The position numbers were made by a program, and so were the translations under genes. Positions 7,419 to 15,467 of a stretch of 64,000 nt of DNA are shown here, piece after piece. The notes under the pieces were generated by a model. It saw only the letters and a program-made list of their open reading frames with translations, had not been told where the DNA came from and did no database searches. Source of the stretch: Litoribaculum gwangyangense (lineage in GTDB: Bacteria; Bacteroidota; Bacteroidia; Flavobacteriales; Flavobacteriaceae); assembly GCF_039543505.1 (NCBI RefSeq), contig NZ_BAABJW010000004.1, positions 434,001 to 498,000 of the forward strand. The letters are read 5' to 3'. The first letter of the stretch is position 1; the number at the start of each line of letters is the position of its first letter.

Positions 7419-7428
7419 TTAATTTAAA

Positions 7429-8016
7429 ATGACCATCAACGACCAACACTATATCAACCTCTTTATTGAAGGCGATACCAATGCGTTTGCAGTATTGGTA
7501 AATCGTTACAAAGATTTAGTGTTTACGTTAACCTTAAGAATGCTTAAAAACAGGGAAGAGGCCGAGGAGGTAGCTCAAGATACATTTATAAAGGCCTATA
7601 AATCGTTGGCAAGGTTTAAAGGCGATTCTAAATTTTCAACATGGATTTATAAAATAGCTTATAATACCAGTTTAGATAGATTGAAGAAAACTAAAAAATA
7701 TATGAATGATGTATCTATTGATGAGTTTACCGAACACCAAGTGAAAACCATCGATAATGCATTTGAAAAACTTGTAAATGCAGAGCGTGAACAAACTATT
7801 CAAGATTGTATGGCTTTATTGCCTAGTGATGATAGTTTTTTATTGACCTTATTTTATTTTGGAGAGTTATCTTTAGAAGAAATATCGGAAACCATTGGGT
7901 TAACACCCAACAATGTAAAAGTAAAGTTGTTTAGAAGCAGAAAAAAATTAGCTACTATCTTAAAACAGCGATTAGAACCTGAAATAATAGAATGTTATGA
8001 ACGAAAACGCCAATAA
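7429..8016 (+). CDS. RNA polymerase sigma factor, ECF subfamily
   Basis: The 195-residue protein has the two-domain ECF layout. Region 2 (about residues 22-95) includes LVFTLTLRMLKNREEAEEV and FSTWIYKIAYNTSLDRLKK. Region 4 (about residues 125-180) includes LTLFYFGELSLEEISETIGL and a recognition helix ending KLFRSRKKL. It resembles RpoE-like sigma factors that respond to envelope stress. Its 3' end overlaps the next gene by 20 bases, the usual arrangement for a sigma factor and its membrane regulator. The matching promoters in front of it and of the divergent DUF6249 gene suggest autoregulation. Confidence 0.93.
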   Translation: MTINDQHYINLFIEGDTNAFAVLVNRYKDLVFTLTLRMLKNREEAEEVAQDTFIKAYKSLARFKGDSKFSTWIYKIAYNTSLDRLKKTKKYMNDVSIDEFTEHQVKTIDNAFEKLVNAEREQTIQDCMALLPSDDSFLLTLFYFGELSLEEISETIGLTPNNVKVKLFRSRKKLATILKQRLEPEIIECYERKRQ

Positions 8017-8413
8017 ATATTTAGACGATTTATCAAAAAAAGTAATGGCTCATGGTAAAGTTGAAAGTCCATCTTTTAATTTTACAGATGCTGTCATGTC
8101 TAAAATTGAAACGCTCAGTAAAAACCAAGCAACCATTTATAAACCGTTGATTTCAAAAAGAATGTGGTTTTTAATTTTAGTGGGGTTTCTGGCTCTATTT
8201 TCGTATGGCTTATTCTCTGGAAATAACGAAGAATCAATAGGTTGGTTAAATAAAATCGATTTCAGCATTTTATCTAATAATAACATTTCAAATACACTTT
8301 CTAGCTTTAAATTTTCAAAAACTTTAATGTATGCTTTAGTGTTTTTTGGATCGATGATTTGTTTACAAATACCTATTTTAAAACATTATTTTAATAAACG
8401 GCTTGAGTATTAA
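7997..8413 (+). CDS. Putative membrane regulator paired with the ECF sigma factor
   Basis: The 138-residue protein has a cytoplasmic-looking N-terminal part (about residues 1-52) and two membrane segments, MWFLILVGFLALFSYGLFSG and a second near residues 113-130. It overlaps the ECF sigma gene by 20 bases in another frame. This position and layout suit an anti-sigma factor, but the zinc-finger HxxxCxxC motif of the common anti-sigma domain is absent, so the role is inferred from position. Confidence 0.65.
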   Translation: MNENANKYLDDLSKKVMAHGKVESPSFNFTDAVMSKIETLSKNQATIYKPLISKRMWFLILVGFLALFSYGLFSGNNEESIGWLNKIDFSILSNNNISNTLSSFKFSKTLMYALVFFGSMICLQIPILKHYFNKRLEY

Positions 8414-8428
8414 TAATAAAGTAAAGTT

Positions 8429-9370
8429 TTAAAAAAATTCAGAGTTTTTTAGATGCATTTTTTTGCGCATTTGTTTAATGGTTAAAGTACTTCCGTCGTG
8501 GCTCCATCCTGGTGGACCAAAGGCATACATGAATTTGTGATATACACTGGGACTCTTTTTCATATCGTTCCAAATATCTTTATATTCATGAGTTAGTATT
8601 ATTAAAGGATTGTAAGAATTGGGCGGTTTGGTAACACCGTATTCGATATCAATATCTTCATCTAATTCTTTCCAAGTTCCAAATAGTTTATCAAACATAT
8701 TTAAAAATCCGCCGTGGTTTTTATCCATATATTCTATGTTTTTAGCATGATGTACTTGGTGCATGGTATGAGTATTAAAGACTTTTTCGATAATTCCCAT
8801 TTTAGGCACATATTTAGAATGTAGTTGAAATTGCCAAAGCGCTTCTATCCCTAAACAAACAATAACCATTTCTGGCGGAAACCCAATTACAGGTAACCAC
8901 ATGTAAAACAAAGGTTTATATAAAATAGTAAACCAGCCATTTCTAACTGCTGTCCCCAGATTATAATTCTCTGAGGAATGATGCACAATGTGTGCCGCCC
9001 ATAAAAAGCGAATCATATGGTTTTGTCTGTGAAACCAATAATAAGTAAAGTCATCTAAAAATTGGCAAGCTATCCAAACGTACCACGAATAACCAAAAGA
9101 TTCCCAACCCAAAATATTGGTACGAACACCTTCAATTATAGGGTTACACAATTCATACAAATAATTGAATATGATAATGGCAGAAATCGTTTTTATTAGA
9201 GGTGCCAAAACCACAGAGCCAACACCCATAAATAAACTAGAACCCAAATCTTTCCATTTGTAAAGACTTTTATGACTTCTATCTTCGTGGGTTTTGCTAT
9301 ATGTAAGTTCAACTAAAATTAGGCCTAAAAAACAAGGAATACCATATACTAACGGATTTGTAAAATTCAT
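8429..9370 (-). CDS. Sterol desaturase / fatty acid hydroxylase family protein
   Basis: The 313-residue membrane protein has the histidine-rich di-iron motifs of this superfamily: HRQNH, then HIVHHSSE, then HTMHQVHH. Several hydrophobic segments (about residues 5-20, 50-75, 90-115 and 140-165) place it in the inner membrane. Members hydroxylate or desaturate lipids such as sterols, fatty acids or carotenoids; the substrate cannot be told from sequence. It is convergent with the ECF operon, 15 bases apart, without a clear terminator. Confidence 0.9.
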   Translation of the reverse strand: MNFTNPLVYGIPCFLGLILVELTYSKTHEDRSHKSLYKWKDLGSSLFMGVGSVVLAPLIKTISAIIIFNYLYELCNPIIEGVRTNILGWESFGYSWYVWIACQFLDDFTYYWFHRQNHMIRFLWAAHIVHHSSENYNLGTAVRNGWFTILYKPLFYMWLPVIGFPPEMVIVCLGIEALWQFQLHSKYVPKMGIIEKVFNTHTMHQVHHAKNIEYMDKNHGGFLNMFDKLFGTWKELDEDIDIEYGVTKPPNSYNPLIILTHEYKDIWNDMKKSPSVYHKFMYAFGPPGWSHDGSTLTIKQMRKKMHLKNSEFF

Positions 9371-9380
9371 TTATTTTTAA

Positions 9381-9459
9381 AATTTTAAAGACGTTAGAAT
9401 AGGTATAATAATTTTAAAAGCGAATAATAATTTTAAAAGTGTTAGAATGGGGATAATAA
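9381..9459. repeat. Imperfect ~31-base direct repeat upstream of the desaturase gene
   Basis: The copy at 9381-9411 (AATTTTAAAG, then GTTAGAAT, then TATAATAA) recurs at 9429-9459 with a few differences. An additional ATTTTAAAAG lies between them. The repeat sits in the leader or promoter region of the minus-strand desaturase gene. Confidence 0.6.
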
Positions 9460-9516
9460 GTAGAATTTTTCTGTTTTTTGTGAAGATACCTATAAATAAT
9501 AAGAATTACTAGTTAT

Positions 9517-10758
9517 TTAGTACCAACGCTTCTTTTTCTTTTTAGAACCTTCACTTTTTCTACCTTTTTTGTGCTTGCTTCCTGTTTTTTTAGATTTATG
9601 TACAACGGGTTTTGCTTTGGGATCTAATGGATAAGGATGATCCTCAACTACATCCATTTGAAGTTGAATAAGTTGTTGAATAGTTTGAACGTATGTTTTT
9701 TCATCTGCAGAACAAAATGAATACGAAGTGCCTGTTTTTCCAGCTCTAGCAGTTCTACCAATACGGTGTACGTAGGTTTCGGGTACGTTGGGTAAATCAA
9801 AATTTATTACCGCATCCAATTCGTCAATGTCAATTCCTCTAGCGGCAACATCAGTGGCTATTAAAATGTTTACATAGCCATTTTTAAACTTGTTTAAAGC
9901 TTCTTGCCTTAAATTTTGGGTTTTATCACCGTGAATACTCTCTACTTTATAACCGTTTTTCACAAGGGTTTGCTCTAATTTATCGACTCCAAATTTGGTT
10001 CGCCTAAAAATTAAAATACTGCCTTTAATAGTATTTCTTAACAGGTGTAAGCACAATTCTATTTTGTTCCGTTTAGGAACATAATACAATACTTGGTTAA
10101 CGTTTTTTGAAGTAGATGAATTTGTTGATACCTCAATACGTTCAGGTTTTTTTAAAATGGTATGGGCCAATTGCTCGACCTTGTGGGATATGGTTGCTGA
10201 AAATAACAGTATTTGCTTTTCTTTTGTGCAAAGGCGTTCTATCTTTTTCACATCGTCAATAAAACCCATATCTAACATTAAATCGGCTTCGTCTAATACC
10301 AATGTCTCCACATAATCAAGGTTAACTAAATCTTGCTTGTGCAAATCGAGCAACCTACCCGGTGTGGCAATTAAAATATCGATACCCTTTTTTAAAATAT
10401 CTTTTTGGGGTTCTATGGAAGTACCTCCATAAATAAGCGCAGTACGTAAATTGGTATATTTACCATAGGTTTCAAAATTCTCTTGAATTTGAACAGCAAG
10501 TTCTCTAGTAGGGCTTACAATTAAAGCCTTAATTTTCTTTCCATTTTTTGGTGCATCTTGGTAATCGAAAAGTAATTGCAAAATAGGAAGCGCAAAAGCA
10601 GCTGTTTTACCAGTTCCCGTTTGGGCAGAAACAATAACATCTTTTTTGTTTAAAACAACAGGAATGGTTTTTTCTTGAACTATGGTTGGGTTTTCGTATC
10701 CTGCTTCAGCAACAGCTCTTAAAATAGGTTTATTTAATTGTAAGTCTTTAAACGACAT
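9517..10758 (-). CDS. DEAD-box ATP-dependent RNA helicase
   Basis: This is an RhlE-type helicase that remodels RNA duplexes, probably in ribosome assembly or mRNA decay. The conserved motifs appear in order: SAQTGTGKT (Walker A), PTRELAVQI, DEAD, SATIS, ATDVAARGID and HRIGRTARAGKTG. The C-terminal 30 residues are very basic (runs of Lys ending KKKKKRWY), a likely RNA-binding tail. I chose the ATG at 10758, giving 413 residues starting MSFKDLQLN, as in the family. The frame is open to 10836, but that start falls inside the upstream MFS gene and upstream of the TATCTTTG box at 10777-10784. Confidence 0.93.
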   Translation of the reverse strand: MSFKDLQLNKPILRAVAEAGYENPTIVQEKTIPVVLNKKDVIVSAQTGTGKTAAFALPILQLLFDYQDAPKNGKKIKALIVSPTRELAVQIQENFETYGKYTNLRTALIYGGTSIEPQKDILKKGIDILIATPGRLLDLHKQDLVNLDYVETLVLDEADLMLDMGFIDDVKKIERLCTKEKQILLFSATISHKVEQLAHTILKKPERIEVSTNSSTSKNVNQVLYYVPKRNKIELCLHLLRNTIKGSILIFRRTKFGVDKLEQTLVKNGYKVESIHGDKTQNLRQEALNKFKNGYVNILIATDVAARGIDIDELDAVINFDLPNVPETYVHRIGRTARAGKTGTSYSFCSADEKTYVQTIQQLIQLQMDVVEDHPYPLDPKAKPVVHKSKKTGSKHKKGRKSEGSKKKKKRWY

Positions 10759-10776
10759 ATATTCGATGAATTTTGG

Positions 10777-10784
10777 CAAAGATA
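10777..10784 (-). promoter_or_regulatory. Putative -7 box of the helicase gene (TATCTTTG)
   Basis: The minus-strand sequence TATCTTTG matches TAnnTTTG exactly and lies about 19 bases before the chosen ATG at 10758. It lies just before the MFS stop codon at 10787, so the helicase may have its own transcript in addition to readthrough. Confidence 0.4.
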
Positions 10785-10786
10785 AG

Positions 10787-12082
10787 TTATTCCACATTAG
10801 GTAATTTATAACTTTTGTAAGCACCCCATAAACCAAATATAGAAAGTATTAAAACAACCCCCTCAATCGAAATTAATGATACTAAGGCACTTAAGCCTCC
10901 AGTGATTAAAAGTATAAGGCCAATTACGGTGTTGCTTACCGAAACGTAATCTGTTCTTTTATTTCCGGTTGCCATATCTACGATATAGGTTTTTCTACCT
11001 AACCTAACGCCACCATGTGCAATTCCCAGAATGAAAAATGCTAAGGGGTATATCCAATTAATTTGTCTAACTGAATCAAAATATGAAATAATTATAAAAG
11101 TTATAATTCCTAAAAAAGAAGCCATTAATACTCCAATTGCCATCACATTTTTACTGGATTTATCAGCAAGTTTTCCCCAAATGGGTGAACTTATAATGGA
11201 AGCGATACCTCTTGCTATGATAAATAATCCCAACAAATAGCTTTCTTTTCCAATATATTCCTGAGCCAATAGAACGTAGTATGGAGCCGTTAGTGCAGAG
11301 CACAACAATAATGAACGAGCGATGACAAAATCTCTTAAAGATTTATCCGTTTTTAATAAACTGAATTTAGAGAGTGTGTTAAATTCAGTCTTGTTGTCAC
11401 TTACTGTTTCCCCGGGAAATTCTTTAATTCTTGAATAAATTATTGCTGATACCAACCAAGTTGCCGAGGCAAAGAAAATAATACTGCTGTAAAACGAAAT
11501 GGTGGCATCACTTTTTGATTTATAGAGAATATAAAGTCCTGCTATTAAAACTAAAACACCAGAGACTGAAACCGTATAGCCTTTTAATTTGCCTCGTCTG
11601 GTTTTCGGAATGGTTTTGCCAGTAACATCTTTTGAGGATAATGAGCAAATGCTTCGAGATAAACTAAAAATAATTATGGCTAAAATAATCAACCAACCTG
11701 CCAATGCACCCTCAAAATTTAAAGCAATAATACCAATACTTGAAATTGACAAAAACTGTAAAAAAGAACCAACAACCCAAAGCCATTTTCTTATAGCTTG
11801 TTTGTTTACATAATTAACCAATATGATTTGTGGTATCATAGATCCCGATTCTCTTATCGGAACTATTAAACTTATTAAGTATACAGGTGAGTTGATATAA
11901 CTCATTAACCAAGTTAACACCGTTTTTGGGTTGCTTAAAGTATCACCTAGTTTAGTCATAACGTTACTGAACATGATGATAAAGTAATTTTTTGGTACGT
12001 GTTTACATGCTTCCTCTGTAATATCCAAACAAACCCGATTCTCCTTTTCGTTATTTAAGTATCGATAAAGTTTTTCTAACAT
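10787..12082 (-). CDS. MFS transporter
   Basis: The 431-residue protein has about ten to twelve membrane segments and the general layout of the major facilitator superfamily. A family-like phrase, LADKSSKNVMAIGVLMA, occurs in the middle, and IWGKLADK resembles the conserved loop motif between helices. The first 40 residues are polar and precede the first helix, an unusually long N-terminal extension. The substrate is unknown; no drug-efflux or sugar-uptake hallmark is visible. It sits between the MOSC gene (36 bases upstream) and the helicase (28 bases downstream) on the same strand. Confidence 0.8.
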   Translation of the reverse strand: MLEKLYRYLNNEKENRVCLDITEEACKHVPKNYFIIMFSNVMTKLGDTLSNPKTVLTWLMSYINSPVYLISLIVPIRESGSMIPQIILVNYVNKQAIRKWLWVVGSFLQFLSISSIGIIALNFEGALAGWLIILAIIIFSLSRSICSLSSKDVTGKTIPKTRRGKLKGYTVSVSGVLVLIAGLYILYKSKSDATISFYSSIIFFASATWLVSAIIYSRIKEFPGETVSDNKTEFNTLSKFSLLKTDKSLRDFVIARSLLLCSALTAPYYVLLAQEYIGKESYLLGLFIIARGIASIISSPIWGKLADKSSKNVMAIGVLMASFLGIITFIIISYFDSVRQINWIYPLAFFILGIAHGGVRLGRKTYIVDMATGNKRTDYVSVSNTVIGLILLITGGLSALVSLISIEGVVLILSIFGLWGAYKSYKLPNVE

Positions 12083-12118
12083 GTGCAGTCTCGTAATTTT
12101 TTATTGAAATAATAATAT

Positions 12119-12751
12119 TTATAAAAAGGACTTTAATTTATCACGCTTTTTTTGCGGTAAAGCCAGGCTGTTTGAGGCTATTTTTAGTAAAGTTTTATCT
12201 TTTTGTTTGGCATGTATTAATTGAAATAATTGAGCCACGCTTAAACTGTTTTCTGGTCTTTCAACAAGTTTAAATTCGTCATCAATATTCACGTATCCCT
12301 CTTCCAAAATACTTAAATAAGTACCACCAAAACCGTGTTCAATAAACTGCTTAATAACATGCTGTGTACCAAATTTATGACCCAACTTATAACAAGGTTC
12401 ACGGTATTGCGAAATTCTAACTAAGGCTTCACCAACTTTATAAACATCACCTAAAAGTACTTTGGTTTCATCAAAATCGGAAACCGTTAAGTTTTCGCCA
12501 AACATGCCATAGGTCCAATCTAAATTAGGGTATAGTTTTTTCCAGTAAGGATATTGCTCTTCCGAAAACATGTAACAGGCTTTAAACTCGCCACCATGGT
12601 GAACTCTATCGGTAACTTCATCACCCTTTACATCGTTTTCAGTTAAGTAAATGGGTTTGGTGGTAGGCTTTTTATAAATACCTGTGCTTTCCTCTTTGCC
12701 ATTCCAAATAAAAGTAACTGGTTTGGCGATGTTTGTGGAGATAATTTTCAT
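12119..12751 (-). CDS. MOSC domain protein (YiiM-like)
   Basis: The 210-residue protein carries a MOSC domain, a fold that binds molybdenum cofactor or transfers sulfur. The conserved segments are DRVHHGGEFKACYMF, MFGENLTVSDFDE, and QYREPCYKLGHKFG with the conserved cysteine. The C-terminal helical tail is as in YiiM-type proteins, which have been linked to reduction of N-hydroxylated compounds. No molybdopterin synthesis gene is nearby. It is likely the first gene of a run with the MFS transporter and helicase. Confidence 0.85.
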   Translation of the reverse strand: MKIISTNIAKPVTFIWNGKEESTGIYKKPTTKPIYLTENDVKGDEVTDRVHHGGEFKACYMFSEEQYPYWKKLYPNLDWTYGMFGENLTVSDFDETKVLLGDVYKVGEALVRISQYREPCYKLGHKFGTQHVIKQFIEHGFGGTYLSILEEGYVNIDDEFKLVERPENSLSVAQLFQLIHAKQKDKTLLKIASNSLALPQKKRDKLKSFL

Positions 12752-12803
12752 GGTTATGTAAAACTTATCAAACTAATTTAGATGAAAAATTTTATAAACC
12801 AAT

Positions 12804-12831
12804 AAAAAAACCACTTCATTTGAAGTGGTTT
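12804..12831 (-). terminator. Terminator of the YceI gene
   Basis: AAACCACTTCA and TGAAGTGGTTT form a compact hairpin. On the minus strand a run of seven T residues follows, so it ends the leftward YceI transcript. Confidence 0.85.
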
Positions 12832-12856
12832 CAATCAAAATTATTATTTAGGTCTT

Positions 12857-13507
12857 TTATGATTTAACAGTTTTTAAAATCACTTTTAACTCAATATCAT
12901 CATTGATGAATTTATCACCTAAATTATCAAAGAATGATTTAGATCCATATTTTACGTTCCATTTTGAACGGTCAATAGTAAAAGTTTCACTAATTAATGT
13001 CAAACTATCACCATCTTTAGCTACAGCTACTGGAAAGGTAATATTGTTTGTTGCATCTTTTAAAGTTAAGTTTCCAGAAAGCATCATGTTGCCCTCAACT
13101 TCCTCTAAACTTGTGATTTCAAAATTTGCAGTCGGGTAAGTTTCAACATCAAAAAAATCAGCACTTTTTAAATGTCCAACCAAATCAGCATTCCCTTTTT
13201 CTTCTGCTGGAATATCTAAATTCACAATGGAGCCCATATCTATTTCGAAAGAACCTCCGGTGATTTCTCCATCTGTTGTGTTTATAACTCCTTGTTTTAG
13301 GGCTATGGTACCATTGTGGGAACCGGTAGGCTTAAAACCTTTCCATTCAATGGTTGAGGCATCCAAGTTTGCATTATAAGTTAACTCAGGTGTAACTGTC
13401 ATAACTTCTTCTGCAGCAGTTGTTTCAGCTTCTTTTGCCTTGTCTTTGCAAGAAATGATTGAAGTTGATAGAACTGAAATAAATAAAATAATAAATAAGT
13501 TTTTCAT
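12857..13507 (-). CDS. YceI family lipoprotein
   Basis: The 216-residue protein has a lipoprotein signal (cysteine 20 in SIISCKDK), an acidic linker, and a YceI beta-barrel domain from about residue 40. The domain starts with the typical STIEWKGFKPTGSHNGTI and ends with SKWNVKYGSKSFFDN. YceI proteins bind polyisoprenoids or similar lipids in the periplasm. It stands alone, with a promoter-like TACTTTTG upstream and a strong terminator downstream. Confidence 0.92.
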   Translation of the reverse strand: MKNLFIILFISVLSTSIISCKDKAKEAETTAAEEVMTVTPELTYNANLDASTIEWKGFKPTGSHNGTIALKQGVINTTDGEITGGSFEIDMGSIVNLDIPAEEKGNADLVGHLKSADFFDVETYPTANFEITSLEEVEGNMMLSGNLTLKDATNNITFPVAVAKDGDSLTLISETFTIDRSKWNVKYGSKSFFDNLGDKFINDDIELKVILKTVKS

Positions 13508-13530
13508 CTTTTAAATTTTAGTTTGAGTTA

Positions 13531-13538
13531 CAAAAGTA
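13531..13538 (-). promoter_or_regulatory. Putative -7 box of the YceI gene (TACTTTTG)
   Basis: The minus-strand TACTTTTG is an exact TAnnTTTG match 24 bases before the start codon. A TTTG occurs upstream but at a spacing of 15 instead of 19. Confidence 0.45.
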
Positions 13539-13622
13539 CAAATTTTGTTTCATCAAATAAAAAAAAAGTTAAACAAAATTAATTTAAAATATTTTAATGA
13601 CATTATGGCATTTTAACAATAA

Positions 13623-13638
13623 TGGCAGTACTTTTGCC
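13623..13638 (+). promoter_or_regulatory. Sigma-54-like promoter of grpE-dnaJ
   Basis: TGGCAGTACTTTTGCC has GG (13624-13625) and GC (13636-13637) exactly ten bases apart, fitting the sigma-54 -24/-12 consensus TGGCAC-N5-TTGC closely. The start would fall near 13648, about 25 bases before the grpE ATG. No TAnnTTTG box and no CIRCE element is visible. Confidence 0.5.
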
Positions 13639-13673
13639 AACTAATTTAAATATTGCAAAAATTTTATTTCGCG

Positions 13674-14225
13674 ATGAGTAAAAAGGACAAAAAACAAGAT
13701 ATAGAACAAGAAAAAGTTGAAACGTCACAAACAGAAACAGTTGAAGTCGACAAGCAACAGGCCGAAAATCAATCGGTTGAAGAAAAATTAAAAGATCAAG
13801 TACAACAAGAAAAAGATAAATTTTTAAGACTTTTTGCTGAGTTCGAAAACTATAAAAAACGCACATCCAGAGAGCGAATCGAGTTATTTTCTACAGCTAG
13901 CGAGGATGTAATGAAAACCTTATTACCTGTACTAGATGATTTTGAGCGGGCTTTAAGTCATATAGAAGAAGATAAGGAAGCTGAAGAATTAAGAAAAGGA
14001 GTGTTATTAATTTACCAAAAATTAATTAATACTTTAGAACAAAAGGGTTTAAAGGCAATAAAAATAGAAAAGGGAGATGCTTTTAATGCTGATAATCATG
14101 AAGCTATTACGCAAATACCAGCGCCCTCGGAAGATTTAAAAGGAAAAATTATTGATGTGATTGAAAAGGGATATAAATTAGGTGACAAAGTCATTCGTTT
14201 CCCTAAAGTTGTAATCGGACAATAA
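13674..14225 (+). CDS. grpE: Nucleotide exchange factor GrpE
   Basis: GrpE releases ADP from the chaperone DnaK. The 183-residue protein has an acidic, Gln/Lys-rich coiled N-terminal part (about residues 1-55) and the family core: RLFAEFENYKKRTSRERIEL, LPVLDDFERAL, and a C-terminal beta domain with GYKLGDKVIRFPKVVIG. The ATG at 13674 was preferred over the upstream TTG at 13653, which would begin only a few bases after the predicted sigma-54-type start and adds nothing family-like. dnaJ follows 9 bases after the stop, forming a two-gene operon without dnaK. Confidence 0.96.
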   Translation: MSKKDKKQDIEQEKVETSQTETVEVDKQQAENQSVEEKLKDQVQQEKDKFLRLFAEFENYKKRTSRERIELFSTASEDVMKTLLPVLDDFERALSHIEEDKEAEELRKGVLLIYQKLINTLEQKGLKAIKIEKGDAFNADNHEAITQIPAPSEDLKGKIIDVIEKGYKLGDKVIRFPKVVIGQ

Positions 14226-14234
14226 GTTTAAGGT

Positions 14235-15350
14235 ATGGCAAAAAGAGATTATTACGAAGTACTAGGAATTAGCAAAAGCGCATCGGCGGCAGAAATTAAA
14301 AAGGCATACCGTAAAAAAGCCATAGAGTTTCACCCTGATAAAAACCCGGATGACAAAGCAGCTGAAGCCAATTTTAAAGAGGCTGCTGAGGCCTATGAGG
14401 TTTTAAGTAATCCTGATAAAAAAGCACGTTATGACCAATTTGGCCATCAAGCTTTTGAAAATGGAGGTGGTTTTGGAGGTGGTGGCATGAATATGGATGA
14501 TATATTCAGTCAATTTGGTGATATTTTTGGAGGTGCTTTTGGCGGCGGATTTTCTGGATTTGGCGGCGGCGGTGGCCAGCGCCGAGTAAAGGGTAGCAAC
14601 CTTCGTATTCGTGTTAAACTTACTTTAGAAGAGGTTGCAAATGGTGTTGATAAAAAAGTAAAGGTAAAGCGTAAAGTACAAGCTCCAGGTACAACTTATA
14701 AAACCTGCCCAACTTGTAACGGAAGCGGTCAAGTTACTCGAATTACTAATACTATATTAGGTCGTATGCAAACTTCTTCACCATGCAATGTGTGTGGTGG
14801 TGCCGGGCAAACTATCGATAAAAAACCTGCTGATGCAGATGCACAAGGTTTGAAAATTGCTGAGGAAACTGTTTCCATAAAAATACCAGCAGGGGTTGTA
14901 GATGGTATGCAACTTAAGGTATCTGGAAAAGGAAATGAAGCCCCAGGTAATGGAATTTCTGGAGATTTAATTGTGGTTATCGAAGAAGAACAGCACGAAA
15001 AATTACAGCGAGAAGGTGATAATTTGCATTACGATTTATATATAAGTTATCCAGATGCTGTTTTGGGTACATCAAAAGAAATTGATACTGTTACTGGGAA
15101 AGTTCGTATAAAAGTAGAGGCTGGTGTGCAGTCTGGTAAGATTTTGCGCTTAAGAGGGAAGGGAATTCCTAGTATTAATGGTTATGGTAAAGGAGATTTA
15201 TTGGTGCATGTAAATGTATGGACGCCTAAAACTCTAAATAGAGAACAAAAAGAATTTTTTGAGAGTATGAAAGATGATGATCATTTTTCACCAAAACCAG
15301 AAAGTTCCGATAAATCTTTCTTCGAAAAAGTTAAGGATATGTTTTCTTAA
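14235..15350 (+). CDS. dnaJ: Chaperone DnaJ with a reduced zinc finger
   Basis: DnaJ delivers substrates to DnaK and stimulates its ATPase. The 371 residues show the J domain with HPD at about 33-35, a Gly/Phe-rich linker (about 75-115), a zinc-finger region and the C-terminal substrate domains. Only two CxxCxGxG motifs are present, CPTCNGSG and CNVCGGAG, where the classical protein has four. By alignment in mind with the E. coli protein these correspond to motifs 2 and 3, so the zinc site II is retained and site I is lost. The frame is intact and the length normal, so this is a lineage feature rather than damage. Confidence 0.96.
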   Translation: MAKRDYYEVLGISKSASAAEIKKAYRKKAIEFHPDKNPDDKAAEANFKEAAEAYEVLSNPDKKARYDQFGHQAFENGGGFGGGGMNMDDIFSQFGDIFGGAFGGGFSGFGGGGGQRRVKGSNLRIRVKLTLEEVANGVDKKVKVKRKVQAPGTTYKTCPTCNGSGQVTRITNTILGRMQTSSPCNVCGGAGQTIDKKPADADAQGLKIAEETVSIKIPAGVVDGMQLKVSGKGNEAPGNGISGDLIVVIEEEQHEKLQREGDNLHYDLYISYPDAVLGTSKEIDTVTGKVRIKVEAGVQSGKILRLRGKGIPSINGYGKGDLLVHVNVWTPKTLNREQKEFFESMKDDDHFSPKPESSDKSFFEKVKDMFS

Positions 15351-15373
15351 TTAAAAATAATTTAATCAATTAT

Positions 15374-15404
15374 AAAAATTCCGTTAGATAACGGAATTTT
15401 TTTG
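15374..15404 (+). terminator. Terminator after dnaJ
   Basis: AAAATTCCGTT and AACGGAATTTT pair around a short loop, followed by a T-run. It lies 24 bases after the dnaJ stop. Confidence 0.85.
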
Positions 15405-15455
15405 TTTTTGAGCCAACTTATCTAATAGTTTTACTTTTATTATTAAAAAAAAAAC

Positions 15456-15463
15456 TATATTTG
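15456..15463 (+). promoter_or_regulatory. -7 box of a candidate small RNA (TATATTTG)
   Basis: TATATTTG is an exact TAnnTTTG match and is identical to the -7 box of tRNA-Thr. The -33 position lacks TTG. The predicted start coincides with the base of the hairpin at 15467-15488. Confidence 0.45.
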
Positions 15464-15467
15464 AACA

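Noticed and set aside
7997..8016. Frameshift between the ECF sigma factor and the next gene
   Set aside because: The sigma factor is complete with region 4 and a natural C-terminus; the 20-base overlap is a normal sigma/anti-sigma arrangement.
10759..10836. Longer N-terminus for the DEAD-box helicase starting at 10836
   Set aside because: It would overlap the MFS gene, has no helicase-like sequence, and lies upstream of a plausible promoter at 10777-10784. MSFKDLQLN at 10758 is the family-like start.
13603..13866. Minus-strand open frame over the grpE start
   Set aside because: It is antisense to grpE, has biased low-complexity composition and no recognisable feature, and grpE is certain.
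14640..14850. Sequencing deletion in dnaJ explaining the missing zinc motifs
   Set aside because: The frame is intact, the total length is normal and the two remaining motifs are complete and properly spaced.
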